64,000 nt of DNA from Eupeodes corollae (Eukaryota; Arthropoda; Insecta; Diptera; Syrphidae), in NCBI RefSeq assembly GCF_945859685.1, contig NC_079147.1:50002946-50066945 (forward strand), written 5' to 3'. How positions within the stretch are numbered: position 1 is the stretch's first letter; the number at the start of each line of letters is the position of its first letter. The translations under genes were made by a program, and so were the position numbers. The notes under the pieces are model-generated. The model had not been told where the DNA came from and searched no databases. It saw nothing but the letters and a program-made list of their open reading frames with translations. Positions 12,301 through 23,257 of this stretch are shown in pieces.

Positions 12301-12960
12301 AATGACAAGTTTAAATCTAGACTGGTAAACAATTTATGTATTTTTTAAATTTTTTGAATTGTGAAATGCAACATTTCCAACTTAAAAAAAAAATTAACAA
12401 GTAACAACAGCAGTTACTTACGCAGGAATACCTTAAACAAGAACTTCAAACTTGTCTACTTTATCTTCAATATTCATCATCAATATATCGATTTATTTTT
12501 AAAAATGAATACATGCATAGATCATTCTTTATGTGAAGTTTTGTGCTTCTACACAAAACAATTATTCTATATTTTAACATTTTAAATGCATTTTTAAAAA
12601 CAAAAGCCGCTTTATCTTTTCTGAAATTTCAACAGTAATTTGGACTTATGTTGGTGCAATATTGTTGAATATTAAAAGAACTAGTTCAGCTTGAAAATTA
12701 ATTGCATTGTCAGGCAATAGTTTTACCAAAAAATAAAAACAGTTTTAAAATTATCTTCATAGCTCTGAGCGAAAGTAACTTTTTTTAAACATTAAATTGC
12801 AGAAATTGAATTCTGCATTAAGTAAGCCCTTTCAAACTTTGTTTTCAAAACCTCCGATTTGTACAAAAAAAGAAAAACTAAATAATTTTGAAAGTTAAAA
12901 GTGAGATATATGTAAAGGCCTCACATTTAATCAACTTTATTAATATTTCTGCAACAAATT
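9320..12960. other. Unique DNA with microsatellites, no assigned gene
   Basis: Includes a GCAGC-type run at 9857-9880, a GAT/GAC run at 10421-10452, and a short GC-rich block at 10856-10880 (GGCGCGGCGGCGGCGCGCGG). The longest ORF (10212-10661, 149 codons) contains the acidic triplet run and has no recognisable domain. I do not call it a gene. Confidence 0.4.
10421..10452. repeat. GAT/GAC triplet microsatellite
   Basis: Run of GAT units interrupted by GAG and GAC, giving poly-Asp in one frame. Confidence 0.85.
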
Positions 12961-12964
12961 ATTA

Positions 12965-13712
12965 CTTACTAAGTTATTGTAGTGGGTCCGATTTGTCGAA
13001 TTGAAAATCTTTACATTTCTCGACGTTTCATGGAATTTTTTTTGTCTGTGCGTGCGTGCGTACGTACATTCGTACGTCCGTACCTTGGCGACGTTTTTTT
13101 TTTAGTCGTCCATAGGTCAAGAGCCAGAAGAGATATCGACTTCAAATAAATTTTGTTATACAAAAAAATAAGTCAGAAAGATGCTGAATGGGCTCTCAAG
13201 AAAATTGCGGGAGCGGTTTTTTTTACCATAGCAGTTTAAAAAAAGGTGAACATTTTGGCTAATACTTAATATCTCTCGAACCAATGACGCTAGAGACTTG
13301 AATTAAATTTAATATAATATATTGTAACGTGATACTAAATCAGCATATTTTTGGGAAAAAATCAAATTCACGAGTTATTTTATAAATAAAAAAACTTACA
13401 AAAATAAAATTTGTCGCTTCGAAAATTTAAGGATTAAAAATGATTTCATCTCCAAAACAATTTTGTGCAACGAAGAATTATGTTTTTAACATCTGGTACA
13501 ATTTTCACAAAAATCAAATAGACATTATTTTTTTGTAAAAAATAAAAACCTTAAAAATATATTACTCAAAATTCAAAAAATGAATTTCGACTCAAATATT
13601 TTTTAAACTACTTTTATCTTTTGAAAAATATTGTTTTCAACATACAGTAAAATTTTGACAGACGGGATGGAAGTTATCAGTGTGGGTCGCACCCCAGCCT
13701 CTTTTTTGTATG
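12965..13712 (+). mobile_element. HINE-like element, nearly full but internally reduced copy
   Basis: 5' block: AAGTTATTGTAGTGGGTCCG, then a small deletion, then the TGCGTGCGTGCGTACGTAC stretch, the 'CATAGGTCAAGAGCCAGAAG' segment and 'GGGCTCTCAAGAAAATTGCG'. About one and a half monomers follow. The 3' block is GACGGGATGGAAGTTATCAG, then GTGTGGGTCGCACCCCAGCC and a T tract. It has no coding capacity; the family appears non-autonomous. Confidence 0.8.
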
Positions 13713-13806
13713 GATTTTAAGCTTAATTAAAGAAAAAACCCTGAATAATTCAAAAACTGCGACAAAATTGTTGGTTTACCAACTAAATTTAAATATATCA
13801 TATTAA

Positions 13807-13862
13807 TTTTAACTTCCCAAAGAAAGTTATTGTAACTTCCGTACGTCCATAGCTCAAGAACC
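13807..13862 (+). mobile_element. HINE-like 5' end scrap
   Basis: TTAACTTCCCAAAGAAAGTT followed by ATTGTAACTTCCGTACGTCC and CATAGCTCAAGAACC. These are the extreme 5' end and a later part of the 5' block fused by deletion. It abuts a Tc1-like transposase fragment. Confidence 0.7.
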
Positions 13863-14074
13863 CTAAAATGACGGCTCTCATATTCTCTTGACCTAAACAT
13901 CATGGAAAACATGCGGGAATCGCGGACGGCAATACCAAACATTCAAAAAGATTATTGAAGCCATTAAACGGTATTTGCCTAAATCTTTGTCAATTATCTG
14001 AAAGGACTCTATGAATCCATACAACACAGGTTACTTAAAGTAATTCAGCAATCACGATGCAGCACACATTACTG
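13855..14074 (+). mobile_element. Tc1-like transposase C-terminal fragment
   Basis: One frame gives 'SYSLDLNIMENMRESR', the expected block around the third catalytic acidic residue (SPDLNP-IEN in Tc1/mariner proteins). Later codons give 'LYESIQHRLLKVIQQSR', a usual Tc1 C-terminal helix. The 3' part (GCAGCACACATTACTGAAAA) matches the Tc1-like element at 38.9-40.3 kb (CAGCACACATTACTAAAAAC), so both belong to one family. The N-terminal and middle parts are missing, and stops and frameshifts are present. Confidence 0.75.
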
Positions 14075-14077
14075 AAA

Positions 14078-14640
14078 AGAGGCTGGGATGCCACACTGAT
14101 AGTTTCTCATTCCGTCTGCAGAATTGTACTGTTTAAAAGTTTGGGTTAAAATAATTGTCAGTTATTATTCTTCAAAATTTTAAAATTACCAATAATTTAT
14201 TTAATGTAAAGAAATAGTTAAGTTTGAAAGTTTAGTTTTATTTACTAGATTTTTAGTCGAAAACAAATTTTTACCAATTTTAGTGGCATGTCTTAAATTT
14301 TTATTAATTTTATGAATGAAATCAATTTGAGAGACATCAAGAACCGAACATCAATTTTTACCAAATTTTGCGTATTATTTTGTTGTAGATTTTGTTGTTT
14401 TATGAAAAAACTGACTGTTAGATTTTAATAAAAAAAAAACTACTTAATATCGAAGACAATACTTTAATTTTTTAAAAAGCTATTTGAGTCGAAAGTAAAT
14501 TTTTACCAAGTTTTAAAATTGTTTTTTTCTAGGTTTTTAAATTTTTAAAAAACAATACTTTTTAAAAGAAAAAAAAGTTTGAATCCAAAATCTTAAGTTT
14601 TCGAAAAGATATAAGATATTCAATTTTTACTAACTTTGAG
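14078..14640 (-). mobile_element. HINE-like element, 3' block plus monomers
   Basis: Begins GAGGCTGGGATGCCACACTG, the reverse of the 3' terminal block, exactly where the Tc1-like fragment ends. It then runs through monomers ('TACCAAATTTTGCG', 'AAACTGACTGTTAGATTTT', 'GATATTCAATTTTTACTAAC'). The next copy begins in the opposite orientation a few bases after it, so the two are arranged head to head. Confidence 0.75.
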
Positions 14641-15428
14641 TTATTTATTAACTTCCCATATTAAGTTATTGTAATGGGTCCGATTTGTCAAATTGAAAAT
14701 TCAAGGTCCCTAAATCGAAATAAAAGATTTTTAGAAAGATGTCTGTGCGTGCGTGTGTACGTACGTTCGTACGTCCTCACGTTCACGACGTTTTTTTCGT
14801 CATTCATAGCTCAAGAACCAGAAGAGATATCATTTTCAAATAAGGCAGAAAGATGCAGAAAGGGCTCTCAAGAAAATTGCGTGGGTAGTTTTTTTACCAT
14901 AGCAGTTTGAAAAAAAGGTGGACATTTCGGTTAACCCTTAATATCTTACGAACAAAAAACGCTAGAGACTTGAATTAAATTTTATATAATATGTTGTAAC
15001 GAGATATCAAAGAAGTATATTTTTTGAAAAAAATCCATTTAACGTTTTTTTCTATAAATCAAAAAAACTGGAAAAAAATTTGTCACCTCCAAAATTTAAC
15101 GACTTAAATATGATTTCATCTCCAAAACAAATTTGTGCCATGAAGAATAATGTTTTCGACATCTTATAAAATTTTGAGAAAAATCGAATTGACAGTTCTT
15201 TTTATAAAAAATAAAAATCTAAAAAAAAACATTACAAAAAGTTGGTAAGAATTGAATATCGATTCAAATATCTTTTCAAAACCTTGAAATTTAGGCTTCA
15301 GACTTATTTTACCTTATAAGAAATATTGTTTTCAACATTCTAAAAAACGTTGAGAAAAATCGAATTTACAGTTTTTTTACAAAAAATAAAAACCTAAGAA
15401 AAAATTTATAAAAGTTGGTAAAAATTGA

Positions 15429-15740
15429 CGGTGTAGTACCCGTGGCATGATGGTTAGTGCGTTGGACTGTCATGCTAGAGGTCTTGGGTTCGATCCCTGC
15501 CTATGCCATCTAAAGTCTTTTCACGGGTACTGCCTCTTGCGAGGAATTGACAAATTCTCCAAGAGTAACTATTGTCATGAAAAAGTGCTTTCTCAAAAAT
15601 TAGCCGTTCGGAGTCGGCATATAAACTGTAGGTCCCCTCCATTCCTGACAACATTACTCGCACACAGGAATGGTTGTGAGTTGTAAGTCACTAATCCTTG
15701 GTTCTCAACGGACTGTCACGCCACCCATTTTATTTTTTTA
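15429..15740 (+). mobile_element. Full-length tRNA-derived SINE with 10-bp target duplication
   Basis: A ~312-bp non-coding retroposon flanked by TAAAAATTGA at 15419-15428 and 15741-15750. Removing it restores an uninterrupted HINE monomer, so the boundaries are exact. The head resembles a tRNA, with A-box-like TGGCATGATGG and B box GGTTCGATCCC. The anticodon-arm segment GGACTGTCATGC is closest in my judgement to tRNA-Asp(GUC). A unique body follows and the end is AT-rich. RNA polymerase III should transcribe it; a LINE partner would supply mobilisation. The overlapping ORFs on both strands are chance. Confidence 0.92.
15443..15497 (+). promoter_or_regulatory. Internal RNA polymerase III promoter (A and B boxes) of the SINE
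   Basis: A-box-like TGGCATGATGG at 15443-15453 and B box GGTTCGATCCC at 15487-15497, spaced 33 bp apart as in tRNA genes. The B box fits the GGTTCRANNCC consensus. Confidence 0.8.
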
Positions 15741-16937
15741 TAAAAATTGATTTTCGACTCAAATATCTTTTCAAAAATTTGAGATAATAGCTTCTAACTA
15801 ATTTTTACTTATAAGAAATATTGTTTTCAACATTAGGACACATTTCGAGAAAAATCAAATTGATTGTTTTTGTACAAAAAATTGAAAACCGAAAAAAAAT
15901 TTAACAAAAGTTGGTAAAAATTTACTTTCGACTCAAATAGGTTTTCAAATATTTAAAATATTGGCTTCAAACTTATTCTATTTCACAGAAAATATTGTTT
16001 TCGATGTTCAGTAATTTTTATATAAAAATTCAACAGCCCGTTTTTTCATAAAAATTTGGTAAAAATTGATAATTTTTTTAGCAAGACAATTCGACAGACG
16101 GGTTGGGAAGTTATCAGTGTGGGTCGCATCCCAGTCCCAGTGTCTTTTTTATTTTAAATGTCATGTTTTTTTTCTTTTTTGGCACTATTGTACTAAGAAA
16201 CATGCATTAATAAAAATTACATATATCCACATATGACTTGCTTTCACGGTTGACAAAACAGTTAGACTTTGACTTCAAGGCTTAAACTTGATTTCCTTAT
16301 TTCCGAGTTGACGTTGTCGATCCCATCATTCTTAGGCTAAACTGAACTCACACATGAATAAATGTGTGTTACAGACACAAAGAGAAGGGGTGACAATTTT
16401 CTATCTTTCTTTTTTTTTCGCATATTCAAATTTACCAGAGATTGCTAGATTGGATTTTGAAATTGTCAAACACGTTTTTCTAAAACTCACCATGAAAATA
16501 CTAGAAGTAATGATTTTGAATGCCTTCCGAACCTTTAGACCGAAGACATATGGTCATATTTTTGAAGTTCCTTGATAAGTTCTGATTTTTTCTGTGCCAA
16601 ATTAAACTTCAGTTTATGTTATTTATCGACAATTTAAACCCATTTTAAAACCATAATCTGGAGTCTAAAATTAAAAACGGCGGAATCTATGTTTCAGCTG
16701 TTTCTAAATCTATAAAATGTCAGAAATGAACAAACTGTTTGAGTAAATTAAGTTACGAGACATTTTATTTGAAAATTTAAAATCAAAAATTAAAACGTGA
16801 AAAAACTGAAGCATATGTATTTTGCTGGATGTTGGAAAGCTACACTAACAAGAAAATAAAGCTCTACTTAACCCGATTGGACCCCTTTGAAATAGATGAA
16901 AGCGATTTGTATGAAATGCATCGCTTGTCAGAAAACT

Positions 16938-17027
16938 GTGTTCAAAATTAGCCGTTCGGCATGCATCCATCACAATATTACTCGCATACAGGAATGGTTG
17001 TTTTCAACGGATTGTTGAGCTACCTTA
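16938..17027 (+). mobile_element. SINE 3' fragment
   Basis: Matches the distal half of the SINE: 'CAAAATTAGCCGTTCGG', then 'ATTACTCGCATACAGGAATG' and 'TTTTCAACGGATTGTTGAGC'. Head and middle are deleted. Confidence 0.75.
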
Positions 17028-17029
17028 TT

Positions 17030-20005
17030 TATTTATATTTAATATTTAAAATTTTTAAACTTCATTTTTTTATTTTAAAATCATAAGAGTTGCGTTTTAT
17101 TTTAAAAATTATCTTTTCAATATAGCTACTCAAAAAATTGATAAAAGTTTTCTTAAAAAATCTAAGCAACTGAAAGAAGATACATTTAATTTTATTTTGT
17201 CTGCAATTACTACATGCTCGTCTTGTTGTTGAATAACAGAAGCTTTTTCATTTTTCCGCTTAGTTTTCTAATGAAAAACTTGAATAATTAAAAAAAAACG
17301 ACATTTTTCGTGATTTCAAATTTTGGTTTTAGAAGCTACGATTTCTGCAAAAAATAAAAATTGAATAATTTTGAAACTTATAATTGAGATATGTATGTAT
17401 TATATTTACAAAATTAATATTTCTGCAACAAATTATCATTTAAAAACCCTAAATATTTTACATTAAAAAAGGTTAGTTTCGCATGTTCGTCCACTAACTT
17501 CAGCCTAGTCTTAGAAAAAATTTTGTTATGTCTGCTAACTTCAGATTCATTTAAGTTAAAAAATCAATTACTCAAACCATGAGTAACATACAAATGTTAT
17601 TTGCACAACAAATTATCATTTAATTTGCCAAGTTCTCTAGCATGAATATTTTTTCACTCCGAAACAAAGTTTTTGTCAGAGCAAACCATTTTATTTCAGA
17701 CGAAACATAGGCAGCAACTTTAAATATTCTATACCTTCTTAGCAACCATGGCTATAGTAGGAGAAATTCTCGTCACCGAATTTCAACCACAAGTAATTTC
17801 TTCAAAAACTGTAAAAACTGGATTCCAAGAGAGAGAACAATCTTAAAAAACGGTAGGCGTATTTGAAATGCAGGTTTTGTCATTATTTAGGGACCTAATA
17901 TGTAGCTTTTTTAAAAAGCTAGAACCAAACAAAATTTCTAAATTTCAAAACATAATTTATTTTTCAAGGATTCCAAGTCATTTAGTTTAGTTTATTGACA
18001 TATTTTTTTAACAACAGCTAAAGCTTAGTAATGCATAAAAAAGATCTATACAACTAATTTAATTCAAACTTTACATCTTAACCACAATTTACTAAATGAA
18101 TCAGGACGAAACCTGACAGAACTACAAATCATCACGAGAAAAACCACAAAACCTTATCCGAGACAAAAGTTAAAGCACACCAAACGATTGCAAAACGATA
18201 CTAAGACAAGACATTCATTTTTCGGCTTTAATAACAAAAGTCTCTTTGGGCACAGTCCAAATCTTGATAAAATTAGCTAAAGTCATTGGGTTAGCAGTAC
18301 TAGACAAACTAAGTAATAAATGTGCTATGAAATGTAATAACATCTAAAAATACTGGAAGTAGTCCTAAATTAACAAAGTCTCTGTATCAAGAGTGATATC
18401 AAAGAAGTTAATAATAATGGCAGATATTTACTCTTCAAAATTAATGAATCATCTTTTTATGCAGTCTACAATTTTTTCTCTACAAACACTACAGCATCAC
18501 TACGGTTCTAATCTGTGTTCTTAACAATACTGAGAGTGCTTTCCTTTAAATTCTGCATCTAAGACCACATGATATATTCATCAGTTCATCAGCAATTGAT
18601 TAAAACACACCCAATCCCTCAAAAACAGTTTTATAAGGCTTCTTTTTTTTCTGAAACCATTATATACATATTTGAATATTCATAAAAACTACATACCAAT
18701 CGTACGTACATACCTTCTATCCTAAATTATATAGACTTTCCATTTCTAGAAGTTCCTTACTTTGAGAAAAACTTTTCCAAACTAACATCGATATTGCTGC
18801 ATTTGCTTTTTTCTGATTCGAATGTCACACAAAATCCTAAGGCGACAAGAACTGTGCTGCTGCACATAAAGTTGTTGTAGTTTCTTGTTATTTTTCTTTC
18901 CTTACCACCTCCCCCCTCTACAAAAAAAAAAAAAAAACAGAAAAACTTTATGCGGCTGACCAACTTGCATTTAATCGGTGAATTAATTGTACTCAAATGG
19001 AAAACTTTGAATCAGCATCAGAATTTATTACTGCTACGAAAAAGTAGAAGAAAAGTTTCTAGTTTCGAAAAAGTTTATGTGAAACCAAATCGGCTGTTTT
19101 TCGTTATGTGTTTGTGTTAGACATCTATTCAAATACATGCATAGATTCATTTTCATTGGTTAAAGTGTGGTTTTAATGGTTTTCTGCATTTGCAGGAATT
19201 TTAGAATGCTGCTTTGGAAGTTAGATTTTGGGGATATACATACATTCCGGTTTAACTTCTTTAAAAATTACTCTTATAGTTTGAATTTATAATATTAGCT
19301 TATGTTTTAAGTTAAGAAAAGTGTCAACAAAATAGAGGTTTTAAAAGGACGCTCAAATAAACATATTTTGCCTGTTCAATGTCATTTGTTCAGGTATAAT
19401 CAAAAACTTTTATGATACAATCAATAGAACCTGAGAGTGTTAGGGGTCATTTGAAATAGTTCTTAAAGTCTTTTAGTTAAATATAAATTACTCGTTTTGG
19501 ACACAATAGATTTGGATAACCGGAAGCACAGTCAGTGCTTATTAATAATGGGAGGTAAAATTTAATTGAATTATATTTGTTTTTCAATCTTTATTCACTG
19601 ATGATACTAAAAAAGAATAAATGTAAACTACTTTCAAAGAACTATTTATGAGTTTGATAACATTACATTACATTCAAGACTACTCAGCACATAAATGCAC
19701 AGAGTAGAGAACATAGAACCTTGAGGGACTGGAATATGTAAGGTGATAACAACACAAGACATTAATACAAGATAGAAGTGAAAGAACAACAGACAGAAAG
19801 AACTCATGACAACAGCACGCGGTAGTTTTCGAGACGGTCCCACATCTGTCTACAAACCAAACCACGCTTACTGATGATTGATTTTGTTGATTGATGGGAA
19901 CCAAAACACAACAATAAAAAAAAGAGACTTGGATGCAATTCACATTGAAGATTTAACATATTGGACACTCTGCCGATACTTCAAAAAGTCTTACAAATTA
20001 TTAAT
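17030..20005. other. No recognised gene
   Basis: AT-rich DNA with a poly-A run near 18920. I found no transposase, RT or tRNA motif. Short ORFs near 19.6-19.9 kb on both strands are not convincing. Confidence 0.4.
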
Positions 20006-20007
20006 AA

Positions 20008-20142
20008 ATTATAACAATGATTTGTTCATAGCTCAAAAAAAGTTTGAACTTAACATACATTTATCTTTTCCCCAAGATACTCGAGTCTTAAACCATTTTT
20101 TTTAGTTTTCAGTAGCTTTTGTAGGTTTTCAACTTAATTTCT
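20008..20142 (+). repeat. Left member of a ~135-bp direct repeat flanking a HINE-like element
   Basis: Starts ATAACAATGATTTGTTCATA, includes 'AAAAGTTTGAACTTAACAT' and ends near 'TTAATTTCTCTAAAAAA', immediately before the element. A second, diverged copy in the same orientation follows the element at 21272-21412. Confidence 0.8.
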
Positions 20143-21271
20143 CTAAAAAAAAGAGGCTGGGATGCGACCCACACTGATAACTTTCCATCCCGTCTGTCGA
20201 TTTGTCTTGCTTAACACACTTTTTATGAAAAAAAGGACTGTTGGATTTTTATATTAAAATAACTGAATATCGAAAACAATATTTCCTGTGAAATAAAATA
20301 AGTTTGAAGCCAATATTTTTAATTTTTGAAAAGCAATTTGAGTTGAAAGTAAATTTTTACCAAGTTTTAGTATGTTTTTTTTTAGAGTTTTATTTTTTGT
20401 AAAAAAACTGTCAATTCGATTTTTCAAAATTTTATCGAATGCTAACAACAATATTTTTTAAAAAATGAAAGTAGTTTAAAGCCAATATCTCAAAGTTTTG
20501 AAAAGATATTTGAGTCGAAAATCTATTTTTACCAACTTTTTTTAATTTTTTTTAGGTTTTTATTTTTTGTAAAAAAAAACTGTCCATTCGATTTTTCTCT
20601 CCATTTTTCAGAATGTTGAAAACAAAATTTTTTTATAAGATAAAATAAAATTGAAGGCTAAATTTCAAGTTTTTGAAAATATATTTGAATCGATATTCAA
20701 TTTTTACCAACTTTGAGAAATTTTTGTTTAGATTTTTATTTTTTATAAAACAAGCTGTCAATTAGATTTTTCTCAAAATTTTATCAGATGTCGAAACAAT
20801 ACTCTCCGTTGCACAAAATTGTTTGGAGATGCAATCATATTTTAGTCGTAAAATTTTGGAGGTGACAATTTTTTTTTCAGTTTTATTGATTTATAAAAAA
20901 AATCGTTAAATGGATTTTTTTCAAAAAGTACAGTTCTTTGATATCACTTTACAATATATTATATTAAATTTAATTCAAGTCTCTAGCGTCATTGGTTCGT
21001 AAGATATTTAGGGTTAACCAAAATGTTCACCTTTTTTCAAACTGCTATGGTAAAAAAAGCACCCACCCTATTTTTTTTAGAGCCCTTTCTCAATCTTTCT
21101 GCCCTACTATCTGTATACAAAAATGTATTTGAAATCGATATCTCTTCTGGTTCTTAAGCTATGGACGATGAAAAAAACTTCGTGTCTAGGGACCTTGAAA
21201 CGTCGAGAAATGTCAAAATTTTCAATTTGGCAAATCGGACTCATTACAATAACTTCCTATGGAAAGTTAAT
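20143..21271 (-). mobile_element. HINE-like element, complete copy
   Basis: Reads in reverse from the 3' block (GAGGCTGGGATGCGACCCAC, then CATCCCGTCTGTCGATTTGT) through three monomers, with TTTTTACCAA recurring near 20357, 20527 and 20704. The conserved block follows ('TTAATTCAAGTCTCTAGCG', 'TTCAAACTGCTATGGTAAAA', 'TATCTCTTCTGGTTCTTAAG'), ending at the 5' terminus AACTTCCTATGGAAAGTTAA, a perfect short hairpin. ORFs here are by-products of the repeats. The long direct repeats on both sides are unlike a normal target duplication. Confidence 0.85.
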
Positions 21272-21412
21272 AATAACAATGATTTGTTCAAGCGCAAAAA
21301 AAAGTTTGAACTCAACTTACATTTTTCTTTGTCCCAATATACTAGAGTCTAAAACCCTTTTTTTTTTTAATTTTTAGTAGCTTCTGTATGTTTTAACTTG
21401 ATTTCTATAAAA
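21272..21412 (+). repeat. Right member of the ~135-bp direct repeat
   Basis: ATAACAATGATTTGTTCAAG, then 'AAAAGTTTGAACTCAACTT' and 'TTGATTTCTATAAAAAA'. I estimate it is roughly 80-85% identical by eye to the left member. Confidence 0.8.
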
Positions 21413-21419
21413 AAAATAC

Positions 21420-22555
21420 TTTTGCATATAGTAAAATAAATTATAATTCAATTTCTGTTCCTATTCAAGAGAAACTTAAGTTTATAATGTATTTTTTTAC
21501 AAATTTTTAGCATAATTTGAACCTGGACTATTAGAGGGCTTGCTTTCAATGCATCTTGGAAAAGCAACTAAAACAGAGTCTTTCGACAAACAATCGGATA
21601 TGAAAAGAAGCAACCCGAATCCTCATACAGAATTGAATGATATGAATAGTCCTTGTCCAACAAAGGAAGGTGTAATAAAATGTCCAAATACTACTGAATT
21701 AGTGAACAGCTTCTAGCCGACAAAAAGGGAGGCCGATGCCCGAAAGCCTAACGTCTTGAAAAAAAAATGGAACGAAGACAATCTTGTTTGGTGATTTCTT
21801 AGTGCCCCTAAGATTTGCTTAAGGTCTACGGTTAAAATTTTCTTTAAATTCATAAACAGTAAATTTAATTTTTTCAGCACCTTTTTCTCCATCTCGGACT
21901 AGGCCGATTTGGGACAAAGGCTTTTAAGGTGTGAATTTGATTTTTCAATTTACTTTTATGGAAGGAGTGTTAGACAGAGGTGCGCTGAAAACGTCTATTA
22001 TGCTTACTTTTTGTAAATGACCGTTTTTAAATCTATTTTCCAATTGAAAGAAAGTAGAATTTGGGATTAGAGCTGAGCTTAGCTAAAAGCTAAAAAAGGT
22101 GAAGATTTAAACTGTATATAGTGACGAAATAACGCAATTACATGTAATGTATTGGAATGAGACGGATATAATGAAGTTAAACTAGCTCGGAAGTGAGGAG
22201 CCCATCCAGAAGTTTCTGAATGCATTGTTTGAAAAATTAAATATATAAATATTTTTGAGATAAAATATCGTTATTTTGTGAATTGGTCAAGATTTTGTAG
22301 ACAACTTCTAATTGGAGTTTTAAGAAAAGAAAAACTCTGGTAATAGATTCAAGAGTGGGAAAAAAAATCTAAAGAAGGAGTGCTTTGGAGTGTAGGACAA
22401 GGACAAAATACAGGTTTTTCAACAATGACGTTACAATAGTAGAGCGACCGGCCGCTCTTTTGACATTTCTCTTCAAAAAGGTTTGCCATTTCACGATGGA
22501 AATAAATATATACTAGCCAACATCAAGTCGAAATTAATAAAAGTTACTACAAAAA
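21420..22555. other. No recognised gene
   Basis: AT-rich and without convincing ORFs. The last 100 bp or so (from about 22440) may belong to the 5' part of the mariner-type element that follows, but I could not pin down its terminal inverted repeat. Confidence 0.35.
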
Positions 22556-22559
22556 TTTG

Positions 22560-22854
22560 GAGTCAGTGGCCTGAATGTTAAGAGCACTGCGTGAATTTGT
22601 TCCCCTGCCAGTGAGACAAAGAAGTTCCCGTAGTATCGAGAATATTGCTTCCGTTGAGGCTTCAGTCTGCAAAAAGCCCAAATGTGTCTCTCAAACGTCG
22701 TTCTCAAGCGTTGGGAATCTCTGTGAGGTTGTTGTAGACAATTTTGCGAAAAGATCTTGGCCTACATCCTTACAAGATTAAATTGACGCAGAAACTGAAC
22801 CCTCTTGACTACCAAAAGTGTCGTATGTTCCTGAATTGGACTGCGCAACAACTT
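22560..22854 (+). mobile_element. Mariner-type transposase, N-terminal half
   Basis: Tc1/mariner-superfamily DNA-binding part. Frames include 'ALREFVPLPVRQRSSRS', 'SQALGIS' (helix-turn-helix), then 'ILRKDLGLHPYKIKLTQK' and 'CRMFLNWTAQQL', a block that lies just before the catalytic domain in insect mariner-like proteins. Frameshifts are present. The coding sense stops at 22854 and resumes at 26028 with the next expected residues, so this is one gene split by an insertion. In a live element the product would bind the terminal repeats and cut at TA. Confidence 0.85.
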
Positions 22855-23257
22855 ATATAGGCCATTACCAGACAAATTTTTGTTTTAATTTCCTTCTCTT
22901 ACCACAATGCCTTACAAATTCAAAATGTGCGCAGCCACCCATAAAATTGATTTTAAGTTGTCGAAAAACTTTTAAGCATCGAAGTTGTAACAATTATCAA
23001 ATTGGCCAAAGACTTCCTTTTTCGTTTGTTACCTCCGACAAGACAATACCATCTGACTATCGATCAGCTACCGATCTACAATACCAAATCTCGACAGTAA
23101 GCGTGAGATAAAAAGGCTTAAAGGCGAACTACACAACATGCTATAGGGTTCCGTCCGTCCATTATAGTTATAGTTTATAACAAAAGAGGCAAAAAATTCC
23201 AAGCCCTGGTGCAAGATCGAGTTGGATTCTAGTCCGAGACTAGCTAATAACGAAGTT

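Larger units (their letters stand above)
14648..16150 (+). mobile_element. HINE-like element, complete copy carrying a SINE
   Basis: The most informative copy. 5' end: TTAACTTCCCATATTAAGTT, a short hairpin, followed by the conserved block of about 400 bp (GTGCGTGCGTGTGTACGTAC, 'AGCTCAAGAACCAGAAGAG', 'GGGCTCTCAAGAAAATTGCG', 'AACGCTAGAGACTTGAATT'). Several ~174-bp monomers starting near GTTGGTAAAAATTGA follow. 3' end: GGGTTGGGAAGTTATCAGTG, then TGGGTCGCATCCCAG. The first bases (TAACTTCCCA) are the inverse of the TGGGAAGTTA near the 3' end, and the last bases form a GGG..CCC hairpin. A SINE at 15429-15740 interrupts the monomers. Confidence 0.85.

Noticed and set aside
15447..15686. ORFs on both strands at the SINE, and the tRNA-like head as a tRNA gene
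   Set aside because: The sequence is a repeated SINE with target duplications. The acceptor stem does not close, so it is not a functional tRNA.
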